Below, in pieces: positions 1 through 9,786 of a DNA stretch of 64,000 bases. The stretch lies in contig CANMIP010000021.1 of assembly GCA_947497945.1 (NCBI GenBank), forward strand, positions 1 through 64,000. The letters run 5' to 3'. How positions within the stretch are numbered: the first letter of the stretch is position 1; each line of letters begins with the position of its first letter. The notes beneath the pieces are model-generated. The model was not told the DNA's origin and ran no database searches. It was given only the letters and a program-made list of their open reading frames with translations. A program made the translations under genes and the position numbers. Origin of the DNA: an uncultured Tropicimonas sp. (lineage in GTDB: Bacteria; Pseudomonadota; Alphaproteobacteria; Rhodobacterales; Rhodobacteraceae).

Positions 1-245
1 AACGTTGCTCGTTCATTCAAACCTCCATTTTGGAAGTCTGAATCAGAAATCAAACCGAATGGGAATCCTGATTGTCCACAGGCCCTAGAAGCAGCAGAGG
101 TTAGGGCCGAGCCCCTCGGGATGCTCCTGTGCAGACTGTCTCATCCGGTCCGGTTGTCGCCGGTCCTTGTCAGGGCGTAGAGCTGAGTGCCGAGGGCGCC
201 GCAGCAGGAGATCAGGGTGGGGCGTTTCGCGGGAGAAGTGCGGGG

Positions 246-612
246 CTGCACTTCGTAGGAGGCGCGGATCATCAGCTTCCTTTGCGGCCTGCGGATCAGG
301 CCGATATCAATCTGCTTGCCGAAGCCGTTGCCGCGTGCACCGTCATCCCAGATCTCGTAATCCTTGTTGTTGTTCCAGGTGCAGCCGATGCCATGGTCCG
401 GAAGCAGCCGTTCGGCATTGTCCTGCCGACGTTTCACCGTGTCGGGATTGGTCAAGTCGAGATGACTGCCATAGCCGTCCCAGAAGGCGGAGGTCTGCGG
501 CGTGCCATCCTCGCTACCGGCGATGAACTGCGAACCGGCCTCGGCATATTTCGCGCCCATGGCCTTGGCGCCGGGAACTTGTCGGTGTTCCAGTTGAACA
601 CGGAGCGGCAGC
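246..612 (-). pseudogene. GH31 family glycosidase, remnant
   Basis: A short piece of a glycoside hydrolase family 31 (alpha-glucosidase/alpha-xylosidase) catalytic domain. In the minus frame that ends at 141 one reads 'FWDGYGSHLDLTNPDTV', then 'DHGIGCTWNNNKDYEIWDD' and 'LIRRPQRKLMIRAS', which follow the family pattern (tract near the nucleophile: WNDNNEYEIWDD). The expected nucleophile Asp of WND is Asn here. A second frame just upstream gives 'VFNWNTDKFPAP', the piece normally found before it, so there is a frameshift and a large internal deletion between 'KAMGAKYAEAG' and its usual context. No start codon of its own is left: it is fused to the tail of the degraded DctM. Identification is from memory of the family pattern; the pseudogene status is seen directly. 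Confidence 0.5.
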
Positions 613-1195
613 CGGGGCAGGGGCAGGCTGAGGGCGGGGAAACAGGTGACGACGAGCCGCAGCCCGAGCAGCACCGCGTAGAAGGGAAGCATTGGCCGGA
701 TGACCTCGCCAATCTTTCACCTTGCCGACCGAACAGCCGCTGAAGGGCGCCGAGCCGACCGGCGGGGTGCAGATGCCGATACGGAAGTTGAAGGTCATCA
801 TCACGCCGACATGCACCGGGTCCATGCAGAGACCGGTGACGACGGGCAGGAAGATGGGGGTGACGAACAACGGGGGCGGCGTCCTGTCCAGGAAGGTGCC
901 GACAACCAACAGGCAGATCGTGGTCACGAGAAAGCGCAGCAACGGGTCCTCGGTGATTCCGAGTGGCGCGTCCAAGGTCGCGTATGGGATGTCGGCGAAA
1001 GCCTTGGTCCTGGAAATGGAAATGAAGCAGCCGATTATCGGCAGAACGCTGGAGGTGGCAATGGCCGATTCCTGGAGGATCGAGGGTAGTTCGCTGATCT
1101 TGCCTCGCGATACCGGAGCAGGGCGAGGAGCAGCGTATAGACGGCCACGGAGGAAGCCGCGGTCACGGTGAAGGCGCCGACCATGATATTGACGG
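603..1195 (-). pseudogene. TRAP transporter large permease (DctM), C-terminal remnant
   Basis: Membrane-protein remnant of a TRAP transporter DctM subunit. Across three frames on the minus strand one can read 'MVGAFTVTAASSVAVYTLLLALLRYRE', then 'KISELPSILQESAIATSSVLPIIG', then 'DPVHVGVMMTFNFRIGICTPPVG' and 'SGCSVGKVK', then 'LPFYAVLLGLRLVVTCFPALSLPLPR'. These are successive C-terminal blocks of DctM. The frames change at about 1105 and about 695, and the N-terminal half of the gene is missing because it is joined directly to the DctQ remnant. It cannot encode a working transporter. The intact TRAP genes at 43.5-46.4 kb belong to a different system. Confidence 0.5.
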
Positions 1196-1645
1196 TCAGC
1201 CCCATCGACAGGCGGAGCGAGGGCGAGACCTTCCCTGTCGCCAGCGACTTGGACCCGAGGTTGAAGCTGCCATAGACCATTTCCACGAATGCGAAGATTG
1301 CGTTGGCACCGATGATCGCGAAACTGACCGTCCGGTGCGTGGTGCCGGTGGTGACCGTCGGCAACAGGTCGATGGCGAGATGGCGAGATGGCGGCGCTGG
1401 CCGAGCCTGTAAGCCGCTGCCAGCAGCGCGACCCGGATGACCAGGAAACGCGCCATTTCGTCGGTCACTGTGCGGATCGTTCCGAGCAGGGAGCGGGAGA
1501 CCACCTGCCAGACGACACAGACCACCAGGACTGCGAAGGCGGCGATAAGGACGGATCCCAGGATCCTGTCGGCGAGGTTGACGATGGCGTCCAGGAATCC
1601 TCGCCCATGCGCCAGGAACAGGGGCGGCTCGAGGCGCCAGAGCAT
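1196..1645 (-). pseudogene. TRAP transporter small permease (DctQ), frameshifted remnant
   Basis: Remnant of a DctQ small membrane subunit. The minus frame starting at 1645 reads 'LDAIVNLADRILGSVLIAAFAVLVVCVVWQVVSR' and 'VTDEMARFLVIRVALLAAAYRLGQRRHLAI', a typical first half. The second half continues in another frame as 'ANAIFAFVEMVYGSFNLGSKSLATGKVSPSLRL'. The break coincides with a tandem 8-bp duplication (GATGGCGA twice, plus-strand 1375-1395), which explains the frameshift. At about 1195 the DctQ sequence is joined in frame to the middle of DctM. The original order was therefore dctQ-dctM-GH31 on the minus strand. Confidence 0.5.
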
Positions 1646-2141
1646 CGGATTTCGACCGCGCCCTGACCCGGAATCGAAACCCGGGCAAAGTCAATCGAAA
1701 TTGGCTGTCCAAAAGCCGAAAAATGAACAACCAGAACCGCAGGGAGTTTCGTTCCACAGTCCCTGCGCGACGTGTCCCCATTGCCGCCTCGCCGATCGTG
1801 GCCGACCTGATCGCCGGCATCAATGCGATGATCGAGACATCCGGCCCCCGGACCCATAGGTCCCAGGAAGGGCAGACGCCTTTCGCATATGGCACAGCGA
1901 GGTCGAACGGTCAGAACCGGCGAAAAAACGCGCTGCAATGCGTTCATGACGAGGCGTATGATCTCCCGTTCAACCGGCAGGATCCGAACCGCGAGGCGCT
2001 CCTCGTCGCCCGTAGCCGCCCCGCGATACCGCTCGACGGGGAGTTGAATTTCTGTGTCGATCTGCTCGCTACCGCGGCTGCGGCGGAAATGGCTCGCCAT
2101 GGAGCCCTAGGCGCGAAGCCCCCTGGGATGACGCCCCCCTT
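1646..2141. other. Intergenic stretch with no supported gene
   Basis: Open frames exist on both strands (for example 1723-2922 plus and 1465-2100 minus) but their composition is arginine/proline rich and no motif is recognisable. A TRAP substrate-binding gene would be expected next to the DctQ remnant; no DctP-like sequence was found here on either strand. I regard it as decayed or non-coding sequence. Confidence 0.5.
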
Positions 2142-2366
2142 GTGGGCGAGACCACGCCCGGGCCTTCCAACTTTCAGATACAGAGGGAGAAATGTTTCAT
2201 TTTCGAAGCATCTGCCTGGCACACACGCCCGCTCGACGTCGAGACGCCCGATGATGGCAGGCGTCGCGTCCTGCGCAACGGCGCGCCGCAATATGACTGC
2301 AAGATCTTTCTCGACGGGGTGTTTCTTGGCAATCGCTTTGGCGGCATCAATCGCGAAGGTCGATGA
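2142..2366 (+). pseudogene. Unrecognised small frame, possible 3' end of a decayed gene
   Basis: A 74-codon frame with reasonable codon use near its end ('GAPQYDCKIFLDGVFLGNRFGG') and a stop TGA that overlaps a following ATG as ATGA, the usual translational coupling arrangement of real operon genes. The first part looks less coding. I do not recognise the family. It may be the tail of a lost gene on the plus strand. Confidence 0.5.
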
Positions 2367-2626
2367 TCGAGACCCGCGAAGCCTGATCCGCGACCTCTTC
2401 GTGCCTCTCGTGCCGGGGGCTGGCGACATCTGGGGCCGGGTTGCCGTGGAGACTGACGGCCCCGCAGCGATCCTCGAAGCCCTGCCTCTGCGCGATTTTG
2501 AAGCGGCCCGGCGCGCCATGTGGCCGCATCTGGAGAATATCCGGCCGACGCTGGTGGCGCTTTCTGATGCCGGGATCCCGAATTCGACGGCCATCGCTGC
2601 ACGCCGGCAAGCCTTGCCGAGCCGGA
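2363..2626 (+). pseudogene. Unrecognised gene, frameshifted just after its start
   Basis: The ATG at 2363 overlaps the stop of the preceding frame and reads 'MIETREA' before a stop. One base out of frame the reading continues smoothly as 'LIRDLFVPLVPGAGDIWGRV' and on through 'DFEAARRAMWPHLENIRPTLVAL' and '[14 protein letters not shown]', with strong G/C third-position preference. Together this looks like one original protein MIETREA+LIRDLF... broken by loss of one base at about 2385. The family is not recognised, and the 3' end fades at about 2620. Confidence 0.5.
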
Positions 2627-2891
2627 TGACGATCAGGGCAGGGAGGCGCTGCCCGTGTCTGCCCCGGCCATCTCCCTCCCGCGGACCTGTCGGCTGCGGA
2701 TGGCGACCGCCACGGCCGTCATGGCGGTTTCCCGGCGCGGACCCGCGCAGCCAGTCTCTGCCAATAAAATGTGCAGAAGGCGCGGCCTTCCGGCCAAACC
2801 TCCGCAAAAATCGGCAGCTGCGGCAAAACCCGCTCGCATGGGCGCGGCGGCTGTGTTTGCTGGGGGGCGAAGACGCGCTCAGGGAGAAAAC

Positions 2892-5800
2892 ATGTCGATC
2901 AAGGCCGCCATCCACCACCTGACCCACTATAAATACGACCGGCCTGTCACGCTCGGCCCACAGATCATCCGCCTGCGCCCCGCGCCGCATTCGCGCACCC
3001 GCGTCATCTCGCATTCGCTGAAGGTCTCGCCGGACGGGCATTTCGTCAATCACCAGCAGGACCCCTATGGCAACTGGCTGGCGCGTTTCGTCTTTCCCGA
3101 GCCGGTCCGCGAGTTGAAGATCGAGGTCGACCTGGTTGCGGACATGACGGTCTACAACCCGTTCGACTTCTTCGTCGAGGAGGTCGCCGAGCATCTGCCC
3201 TTCGATTATCCCGACGATATCACCGAGGACCTGTCGATCTACATGTGGCCGGAAGAGGCCGGGCCGAAGCTGAAGAAGCTGATCGAAAGCATTGAATTCA
3301 ATCCCGAAGAGACGACGGTCGATTTCCTCGTCGGGCTGAACATGCGGCTTCAGAAACTGATCAGCTATGTCATCCGCATGGAGCCCGGTGTGCAGACGCC
3401 GGAGGAGACGCTGACGGCAGGCAAGGGTTCCTGCCGCGATACGTCCTGGTTGCTGGTGCAACTGCTGCGCCATCTCGGCATCGCGGCGCGGTTCGTCTCC
3501 GGCTACCTTATTCAGCTCGAGCCGGACTTGAAGGCGCTGGACGGCCCCTCGGGCACGGATCACGATTTCACCGATCTGCACGCCTGGTGCGAGGCCTATC
3601 TTCCCGGTGCCGGCTGGATCGGGCTCGACCCGACCTCCGGCCTGCTGACCGGCGAGAGCCATATCCCGCTGGCCGCCACACCGCATTACCGCAATGCCGC
3701 ACCGATTTCCGGCATGGCGAGCGATGCGAAGGTCGAGTTCGATTTCAACATGACGGTGACCCGCATTGCCGAGCATCCTCGGATTACCAAGCCGTTTCCG
3801 CAGGATAGCTGGGAGAAGCTCGATGCGCTCGGCAAACAGGTCGACGAGGTGCTGGAAGAGGGCGATGTCCGCCTGACCATGGGCGGCGAGCCGACCTTCG
3901 TTTCCATCGACGATTACGAGAGCGACGAGTGGAACACGGCCGCTGTCGGGCCGATGAAGCGGGAACTGGCGGATGAGCTGATCCGGCGCCTGCGCGACCG
4001 TTTCGCGCCAGGGGGCTTTCTGCATTACGGTCAGGGTAAGTGGTATCCGGGCGAGACCCTGCCGCGATGGACCTTCTCGCTTTACTGGCGCCGCGACGAG
4101 CAGCCGATCTGGCGTAACCCGGAGCTGATTGCGAAAGAGGCCGACGACACCAAGGTCGGTCCGGACGAGGCGAAGGCGGTGCTGCGCCATATCGCCGAGA
4201 GCATTGCGGTCGACCCGGATCACGTCCAGCCGGCTTATGAGGACCCGGCGGAATGGATTCTCAAGGAAGGCAACTTGCCGGCCAATGTCAGCCCGGACAA
4301 CCCGAAGCTGAAGGATGCCGAGGCGCGGCACCGGATCACCCGCGTCTTCGAGCGCGGGTTGACCCAGCCCTCGGGCATGGTGCTCCCCGTCCAACGCTGG
4401 CAGACCCGGGCGACGGGTGGCTGGGTGTCTGAACTTTGGCGCACACGGCGTGGAAAACTCTACCTTATTCCTGGTGACAGCCCGGTCGGGTTTCGGCTGC
4501 CACTGGAGGCGCTGCCCTACGTCTCCGTTGGCGCCTATCCCTATAGCTACCCCGCCGACCCGGCGACGCAGGAGGGCGAGCTGCCGGTCTTTGACCCCGA
4601 TGCGCGGGCACGCAACCGGGGCGAACCGGCGGTGACGCCCGGCCACCGGCAGGCTGGACAATTCACCCCCTCCGAGCGGGTGCAGGACCGCAACGCGCAG
4701 CGCGCGACTCCGCTGGACGATACCACGGGCATGCCCACGGGTGGGATCGTGCGGACGGCGATGTCGGTGGAGCCGCGCGACGGACGGCTCTGCATCTTCA
4801 TGCCGCCGACGGAGCGGGTCGAGGATTACCTCGAACTGGTCGCGGCCGCCGAGCAAGCGGCGGAAGATCTTAAGCTGCCGGTCCATATCGAGGGCTACTC
4901 GCCGCCCAATGACCCGCGCCTGAACGTGATCCGCGTGGCGCCCGATCCGGGCGTGATCGAGGTGAATGTGCACCCGGCGCAGAACTGGGAGGACTGCAAG
5001 TCGATCACGCAAGCCGTCTACGAGGAGGCGCGCCAGTGCCGTCTCGGGGCGGACAAGTTCATGATCGACGGGCGGCATTGCGGCACGGGCGGCGGCAACC
5101 ATGTCGTCGTCGGCGGAGCCACACCGCTGGACAGCCCATTCCTGCGCCGCCCGGACCTGCTCAAGAGCCTGATCCTGCATTGGCAGCGCCACCCCTCGCT
5201 CTCCTATCTCTTCTCCGGCCTCTTCATCGGCCCGACCTCTCAGGCGCCGCGCATGGATGAGGGGCGGCATGACAGCCTCTATGAGCTCGAGATTGCGCTG
5301 GACCAGATCCACCCGCCGGGCCATGGCGATGTGCCGCCGCCCTGGCTGACGGACCGCCTGCTGCGAAATATCCTGATCGACGTGACCGGCAACACGCACC
5401 GGGCCGAGATCTGCATCGACAAGCTCTATTCGCCGGACGGCCCGACCGGCCGACTCGGGCTGATCGAGTTCCGCGGCTTCGAGATGCCGCCAGATCCGCG
5501 CATGAGCCTTGCCCAGCAGCTTCTGATCCGCGCGCTGATCGCCCGGATGTGGCAGAACCCGGCCCATGGTGCACCGATCCGTTGGGGCACGCGGCTGCAT
5601 GACCGGTTCATGCTGCCGCATTTCGTCTGGGAGGATTTCCTCGACGTGCTGCGGGACCTGCGCGACCACGGGTTCGAGATGGACTCGGAGTGGTTCAAGG
5701 CGCAGGCCGAGTTCCGCTTCCCCTTCTGCGGCGAGATCGAGGCCGAGGGCGTGCACCTGGAACTGCGCCAGGCGCTGGAGCCCTGGCATGTGCTGGGCGA

Positions 5801-6266
5801 GACCGGCGCCATCGGCGGCACGGTGCGCTACACGGACAGTTCGGTGGAGCGGCTGCAGGCGCAGCTCACCACGACCGACCCGGAGCGCTACGCGGTGACC
5901 TGCAACGGACGCCGTTTGCCGATGCAGGCGACGGGAACGAGCGGGGTCTCGGTCGCGGGGCTGCGCTTCAAGGCCTGGCAGCCGCCCGAGGCGCTGCACC
6001 CGGTGCTGCCGATCAACGCGCCGCTCACCTTCGACATCTTCGACACCTGGACCGGACGGGCGCTGGCGGGCTGCACCTATAGCGTCGCCCATCCCGGCGG
6101 GCGCAACTACGACACCTTCCCGGTCAATGGCAACGAGGCCCAGGCGCGGCGGCTGGCGCGGTTCGCGCCGCACGGGCATAACCCGGGAGCCTACTTGCCC
6201 CCGGCCGAATTGCCCCATAGGGAATTCCCGATGACGCTCGATCTTCGTCGGGCGCCGGGACTTTAA
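2892..6266 (+). CDS. Transglutaminase-like + DUF2126 (putative amidoligase) protein
   Basis: A 1124-residue protein with a bacterial transglutaminase-like N-terminal part (about 1-290) and a long DUF2126 region (about 300-1120). The cysteine-protease-like triad is visible: Cys181 in 'GKGSCRD', His230 in 'DLHAWCE' and Asp246 in 'GLDPTSG'. DUF2126 is listed in Pfam as a putative amidoligase; conserved-looking stretches here are '[13 protein letters not shown]', 'GKWYPGE' and '[12 protein letters not shown]'. No enzyme activity is established for the family. The ATG at 2892 is chosen over the ORF-track start (2655) because it follows AGGGAGAAA and matches the usual N-terminus of the family (short, then '[12 protein letters not shown]'). 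It is the first gene of a three-gene operon, 26 bp before the next. No signal peptide, so presumably cytoplasmic. Confidence 0.5.
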   Translation: MSIKAAIHHLTHYKYDRPVTLGPQIIRLRPAPHSRTRVISHSLKVSPDGHFVNHQQDPYGNWLARFVFPEPVRELKIEVDLVADMTVYNPFDFFVEEVAEHLPFDYPDDITEDLSIYMWPEEAGPKLKKLIESIEFNPEETTVDFLVGLNMRLQKLISYVIRMEPGVQTPEETLTAGKGSCRDTSWLLVQLLRHLGIAARFVSGYLIQLEPDLKALDGPSGTDHDFTDLHAWCEAYLPGAGWIGLDPTSGLLTGESHIPLAATPHYRNAAPISGMASDAKVEFDFNMTVTRIAEHPRITKPFPQDSWEKLDALGKQVDEVLEEGDVRLTMGGEPTFVSIDDYESDEWNTAAVGPMKRELADELIRRLRDRFAPGGFLHYGQGKWYPGETLPRWTFSLYWRRDEQPIWRNPELIAKEADDTKVGPDEAKAVLRHIAESIAVDPDHVQPAYEDPAEWILKEGNLPANVSPDNPKLKDAEARHRITRVFERGLTQPSGMVLPVQRWQTRATGGWVSELWRTRRGKLYLIPGDSPVGFRLPLEALPYVSVGAYPYSYPADPATQEGELPVFDPDARARNRGEPAVTPGHRQAGQFTPSERVQDRNAQRATPLDDTTGMPTGGIVRTAMSVEPRDGRLCIFMPPTERVEDYLELVAAAEQAAEDLKLPVHIEGYSPPNDPRLNVIRVAPDPGVIEVNVHPAQNWEDCKSITQAVYEEARQCRLGADKFMIDGRHCGTGGGNHVVVGGATPLDSPFLRRPDLLKSLILHWQRHPSLSYLFSGLFIGPTSQAPRMDEGRHDSLYELEIALDQIHPPGHGDVPPPWLTDRLLRNILIDVTGNTHRAEICIDKLYSPDGPTGRLGLIEFRGFEMPPDPRMSLAQQLLIRALIARMWQNPAHGAPIRWGTRLHDRFMLPHFVWEDFLDVLRDLRDHGFEMDSEWFKAQAEFRFPFCGEIEAEGVHLELRQALEPWHVLGETGAIGGTVRYTDSSVERLQAQLTTTDPERYAVTCNGRRLPMQATGTSGVSVAGLRFKAWQPPEALHPVLPINAPLTFDIFDTWTGRALAGCTYSVAHPGGRNYDTFPVNGNEAQARRLARFAPHGHNPGAYLPPAELPHREFPMTLDLRRAPGL

Positions 6267-6292
6267 GGCAAGGGCCACGGGCCGGAGGCAGG

Positions 6293-8659
6293 ATGCAGGG
6301 AGAGGGTGGCGATCCGCTGGAGCGGCTGCTTGCGGGCTATGTGCTGCAGGAGGACGTTCCGGACGAGCTCCTGGGAGCGGACGGGCTGGTGCGCCCGGTC
6401 TGGGCGAATTTCGTGCGCCGGCTGGCCTCGATGCCCGAGGGGCGGCTGGCCGAGCGGATCGCCCATGGCGACCGCTACCTGCGCGATGCCGGAGTCTATT
6501 ACCGCCGCTATGGACAGGATGACAACGCGCAGCGCGACTGGCCGCTCTCCCATGTGCCGTTGCTGATCTCGGAAGACGAGTGGAGCGAGATTTCCGCCGG
6601 GCTGGCCGAGCGCGCCGACCTGCTGGAGAAGCTCGCCGCCGATCTCTATGGCGAAAACCGGCTTGTCGCCGAGGGGCATCTGCCGGCCTCGCTGATCGCC
6701 GAGAGCCCGGAATGGCACCGTCCGCTGGTCGGGCAGCGCCCGCGGGACGGGCATTTCCTCGACTTCATCGCCTTCGATATCGGCCGCGGCCCGAAGGGCA
6801 ACTGGTGGGTGCTGTGCGACCGCACGCAATCGCCGTCTGGCGCGGGGTTCGCGCTGGAGAACCGGATCGCCACGACCCGGGTCTATTCCGACATCTTCGT
6901 CGGCGCCAATGTCACACGGCTCTCCAACTTCTTCCGCGATTTCCGGGACCGGTTGATGGGGCTGCGACGGGGCAACCGGGGCCGGGTCGGCATCCTGACG
7001 CCGGGGCCGCTGAACGCGACCTATTACGAACATGCCTATATCGCCCGTTATCTCGGCTTCACGCTGCTGGAAGGCGACGACCTGACGGTGCTTGGCGGAC
7101 AGCTGATGATCCGCACCATCGACGGGTTGCAGCCGATCTCGGTGCTCTGGCGCCGGCTGGACAGCGAATGGGCCGACCCGCTGGAGCTGAACGAGGGGTC
7201 GCATCTGGGCACGCCGGGGATGCTCGGGGCGATCCGCGCCGGCAATGTCTCGATGCTCAACGCGCTCGGCTCGGGCGTGCTGGAAACCCGCGCGTTGATG
7301 GCCTTCCTGCCGCGGCTGAGCGAGCTTCTGGATGGCCGGCCGCTGAGGATGCCCAATGTCGCGACATGGTGGTGCGGCCAGGAGAGCGAGCGGGCGCATG
7401 TGCGCGCCAATGCTGACCAGATGGTCTTTTCCTCGGCCTGGGCCACGGGGCTGGCGCATGAGACCGGCGGGGTGACGCCGCCCGCAACCGGGCTCGACGC
7501 CTGGATCGAGCGGCGCGGGGCGGCGCTGGTGGCGCAGGAGCAGGTGCAGCTTTCGACCGCGCCGGCGCTGATCGACGGCGCGCTGGTGCCGCGCCCGATG
7601 ACGCTGCGGGTCTTCCTGGCGCGGACCGAGAATGGCTGGGTCGCCATGCCGGGCGGCTTTGCCCGGATCGGGCGCTCCGAGGACAGCTCGGCCATCGCCA
7701 TGCAACAGGGCGGCCAGGTGGCCGATGTCTGGGTGATCGGGCGCAAGACGGAGCGCGCCGGGAGCCTGCTGCGCTCGGACGAGAATTTCGAACGCAGCCC
7801 GCCGGCGGCGCTGCCAAGCCGGGCGGCGGACAATCTCTTCTGGCTTGGCCGCTACGTGGAGCGCTCCGAGCACATGGTGCGCGTCCTGCGCGCCCGCCAT
7901 GCGCGGCTGGCCGAGAGCGAGATGCCGGACGCGCCGCTGCCGCTTTTTGCGGCGCGCTATCTCGAAAATCTCGGCTGCACCAGTGTCGAGGCGGTTCCGT
8001 CGGAGCTTGTGGAGTCGGTCTCCGCCGCGCTCGGCTCCGCCGGCCATGTCGCGGATCGCTTTTCCGTCGACGGGATGCTGGCGCTCGCGGACCTGACGCG
8101 GACCGTTCGGGAATTCGCCGAGCGGGTAACGCCGGGCGATGACGCGGCAAGCGCGATGGGCGTGCTGATCCGCAAGCTCAACGGCTTCTCCGGGCTCGTG
8201 CATGACAACATGTACCGTTTCGAAGGCTGGCGCTTCCTGTCCATCGGCCGCGCCCTGGAACGGGCCTCGACCATGAGCACCTGTCTTGCCGTCTTTGCCG
8301 ACGCCTCGGCGCCGGCGGGTGCGCTCGACATGGCGGTCGAGATCTCCGACAGCGTGATGACCCATCACCGCCGCTACACGGTGGCGACCAACCGGGCGAC
8401 GGTGGTCGACCTGCTGGCGCTGGACGAGCTGAACCCGCGCTCGATCCTGTGCCAGCTCAGCGATATCGAGGCCCATCTGGCGCATCTGCCGGGCACGGGC
8501 CAGCACCGGCAGATGACGCCGCTCACGCGGGCGGTCCTGCGGGCGCGCACGGATCTGGCGCTGCAGCTGCCGGACGGGATCAAGACCCGCGACCTGGAGC
8601 GGCTGGGCGACGATATCGCCGGCATTTCGGACCAGCTCACGCTGGCCTATCTGAGCTGA
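6293..8659 (+). CDS. Circularly permuted ATP-grasp + alpha-E domain protein
   Basis: A 788-residue two-part protein. Residues about 60-480 are the circularly permuted type-2 ATP-grasp region (DUF404/DUF407 type; 'YYRRYGQDDNAQRDWPL', 'GRVGILTPGPLNATYYEH', 'LEGDDLTV'). From about 505 the alpha-helical alpha-E domain (DUF403) begins with 'SRAADNLFWLGRYVERSEH' and runs to the end. In many bacteria these two domains are separate neighbouring genes, so here they are fused. ATP-grasp enzymes usually form amide bonds at the cost of ATP, but the substrate of this family is unknown. The ATG at 6293 follows GGAGGCAGG, a strong ribosome binding site. Its two transglutaminase neighbours suggest a joint pathway. 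Confidence 0.5.
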   Translation: MQGEGGDPLERLLAGYVLQEDVPDELLGADGLVRPVWANFVRRLASMPEGRLAERIAHGDRYLRDAGVYYRRYGQDDNAQRDWPLSHVPLLISEDEWSEISAGLAERADLLEKLAADLYGENRLVAEGHLPASLIAESPEWHRPLVGQRPRDGHFLDFIAFDIGRGPKGNWWVLCDRTQSPSGAGFALENRIATTRVYSDIFVGANVTRLSNFFRDFRDRLMGLRRGNRGRVGILTPGPLNATYYEHAYIARYLGFTLLEGDDLTVLGGQLMIRTIDGLQPISVLWRRLDSEWADPLELNEGSHLGTPGMLGAIRAGNVSMLNALGSGVLETRALMAFLPRLSELLDGRPLRMPNVATWWCGQESERAHVRANADQMVFSSAWATGLAHETGGVTPPATGLDAWIERRGAALVAQEQVQLSTAPALIDGALVPRPMTLRVFLARTENGWVAMPGGFARIGRSEDSSAIAMQQGGQVADVWVIGRKTERAGSLLRSDENFERSPPAALPSRAADNLFWLGRYVERSEHMVRVLRARHARLAESEMPDAPLPLFAARYLENLGCTSVEAVPSELVESVSAALGSAGHVADRFSVDGMLALADLTRTVREFAERVTPGDDAASAMGVLIRKLNGFSGLVHDNMYRFEGWRFLSIGRALERASTMSTCLAVFADASAPAGALDMAVEISDSVMTHHRRYTVATNRATVVDLLALDELNPRSILCQLSDIEAHLAHLPGTGQHRQMTPLTRAVLRARTDLALQLPDGIKTRDLERLGDDIAGISDQLTLAYLS

Positions 8660-8669
8660 GGGGCGGGAT

Positions 8670-9554
8670 ATGCTGTACGAAATCCGGATGAAGCTGAGCT
8701 ATCACTACCCGGTCCCGGCCACCGCCGGGCGGCACCTGCTGAGGCTGATGCCGGCGACGATCGCGGGGGAGCAGCGGCTGGACTCGGCGCATCTGAAGGT
8801 GAAGCCCGATCCGGTGGAATGGCGCGAAAGCGTCGATTTCTTTGGCAATCGCACCGATGATGTCGCCCTCGACAAGCCGCATTCGGAGAGCGTCTTCGAG
8901 ATGTCGGCACGGATCGAGCGGATGGTGGAGGGGCAGCGGATCGACCTCTCGGCCCGCCCGGAGGAGCTTGCGGGCGAGATCACCGCGCAGGCCACGCTGG
9001 CGCCGGATGCCCCGCATCATTTCCTCGGCACAAGCCCCCGGATCACACTGCATCCTGCGATGACCACCTATGGCAGGAAGGCGGCGCGGGGGGCGCAGTC
9101 TGTGCTGGAGATATTCCACGCGCTTGGCCGCCAGATCCATGCCGAGTTCAAGTTCGACCCGGAGGCCACCGAGGTCGACACCCCGGCGCTGGAGGCTTTC
9201 GAGCGCCGCGAGGGCGTGTGCCAGGATTTCACCCATGTGATGATCTCCTGCCTGCGTGGGATGGGGATTCCGGCGGGCTATGTCTCGGGTTTCCTGCGCA
9301 CCGTGCCGCCTGAGGGGCAGGCCCGGCTGGAAGGGGCGGACGCAATGCACGCCTGGGTGCGTGCCTGGTGCGGCGCGCGCATGGGCTGGGTGGAATTCGA
9401 CCCGACCAATGCGCTTGAGGTCGCCAATGACCATGTGGTGATCGCCTATGGGCGCGACTATTCCGACATCGCGCCGGTCAAGGGCGTGATGCGGCTTGCG
9501 GGTGGTCAGAGGACAAGCCAGGCGGTGGATGTGATCCCTCTGGACGCTGGTTGA
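8670..9554 (+). CDS. Transglutaminase family protein
   Basis: A 294-residue stand-alone transglutaminase-like protein with the bacterial transglutaminase N-terminal beta region ('EIRMKLSYHYPVPA') followed by the core. The triad can be placed: Cys184 in 'EGVCQDFTH', His227 in 'DAMHAWV' and Asp244 in 'VEFDPTNA'. It starts 10 bp after the ATP-grasp/alpha-E gene with GGGGCGGGAT before the ATG, so it is co-transcribed. Members of this family more often act as thiol peptidases or amidases than as cross-linking enzymes; which applies here cannot be told from sequence. Confidence 0.5.
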   Translation: MLYEIRMKLSYHYPVPATAGRHLLRLMPATIAGEQRLDSAHLKVKPDPVEWRESVDFFGNRTDDVALDKPHSESVFEMSARIERMVEGQRIDLSARPEELAGEITAQATLAPDAPHHFLGTSPRITLHPAMTTYGRKAARGAQSVLEIFHALGRQIHAEFKFDPEATEVDTPALEAFERREGVCQDFTHVMISCLRGMGIPAGYVSGFLRTVPPEGQARLEGADAMHAWVRAWCGARMGWVEFDPTNALEVANDHVVIAYGRDYSDIAPVKGVMRLAGGQRTSQAVDVIPLDAG

Positions 9555-9706
9555 TCTGGGCTTGGAGGTTTTCGAGTCTAGATATAATAATTTTGTCAGT
9601 GGGTTACGGTGAGTATTTGATGTAATCGAACAGATTTGGATCTGCCGTGGTTCCACGGCCTCGGAACGGGCTCCATGCCAACGAGCGCTCTCTTTTCCCG
9701 ACAGGT

Positions 9707-9735
9707 CCGACCGGACGGGAACCTCAGCCGGTCGG
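9707..9735. terminator. Weak inverted repeat between convergent genes
   Basis: Arms CCGACCGG and CCGGTCGG separated by 13 bases, between the end of the transglutaminase operon and the end of the RND gene. There is no clear T-run on either side, so a terminator role is only a possibility. The rest of 9555-9786 shows nothing else. Confidence 0.5.
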
Positions 9736-9786
9736 CATGACCAAACCTTCCTTCGCGCCCGCAAAAGGCACGATCCGCAGGATCGT

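Noticed and set aside
1944-6278. 1444-codon open frame on the minus strand
   Set aside because: It is the antisense of the transglutaminase/DUF2126 gene; the sequence is Arg/His/Gly-rich with no family motifs. High-GC third positions leave the opposite frame open.
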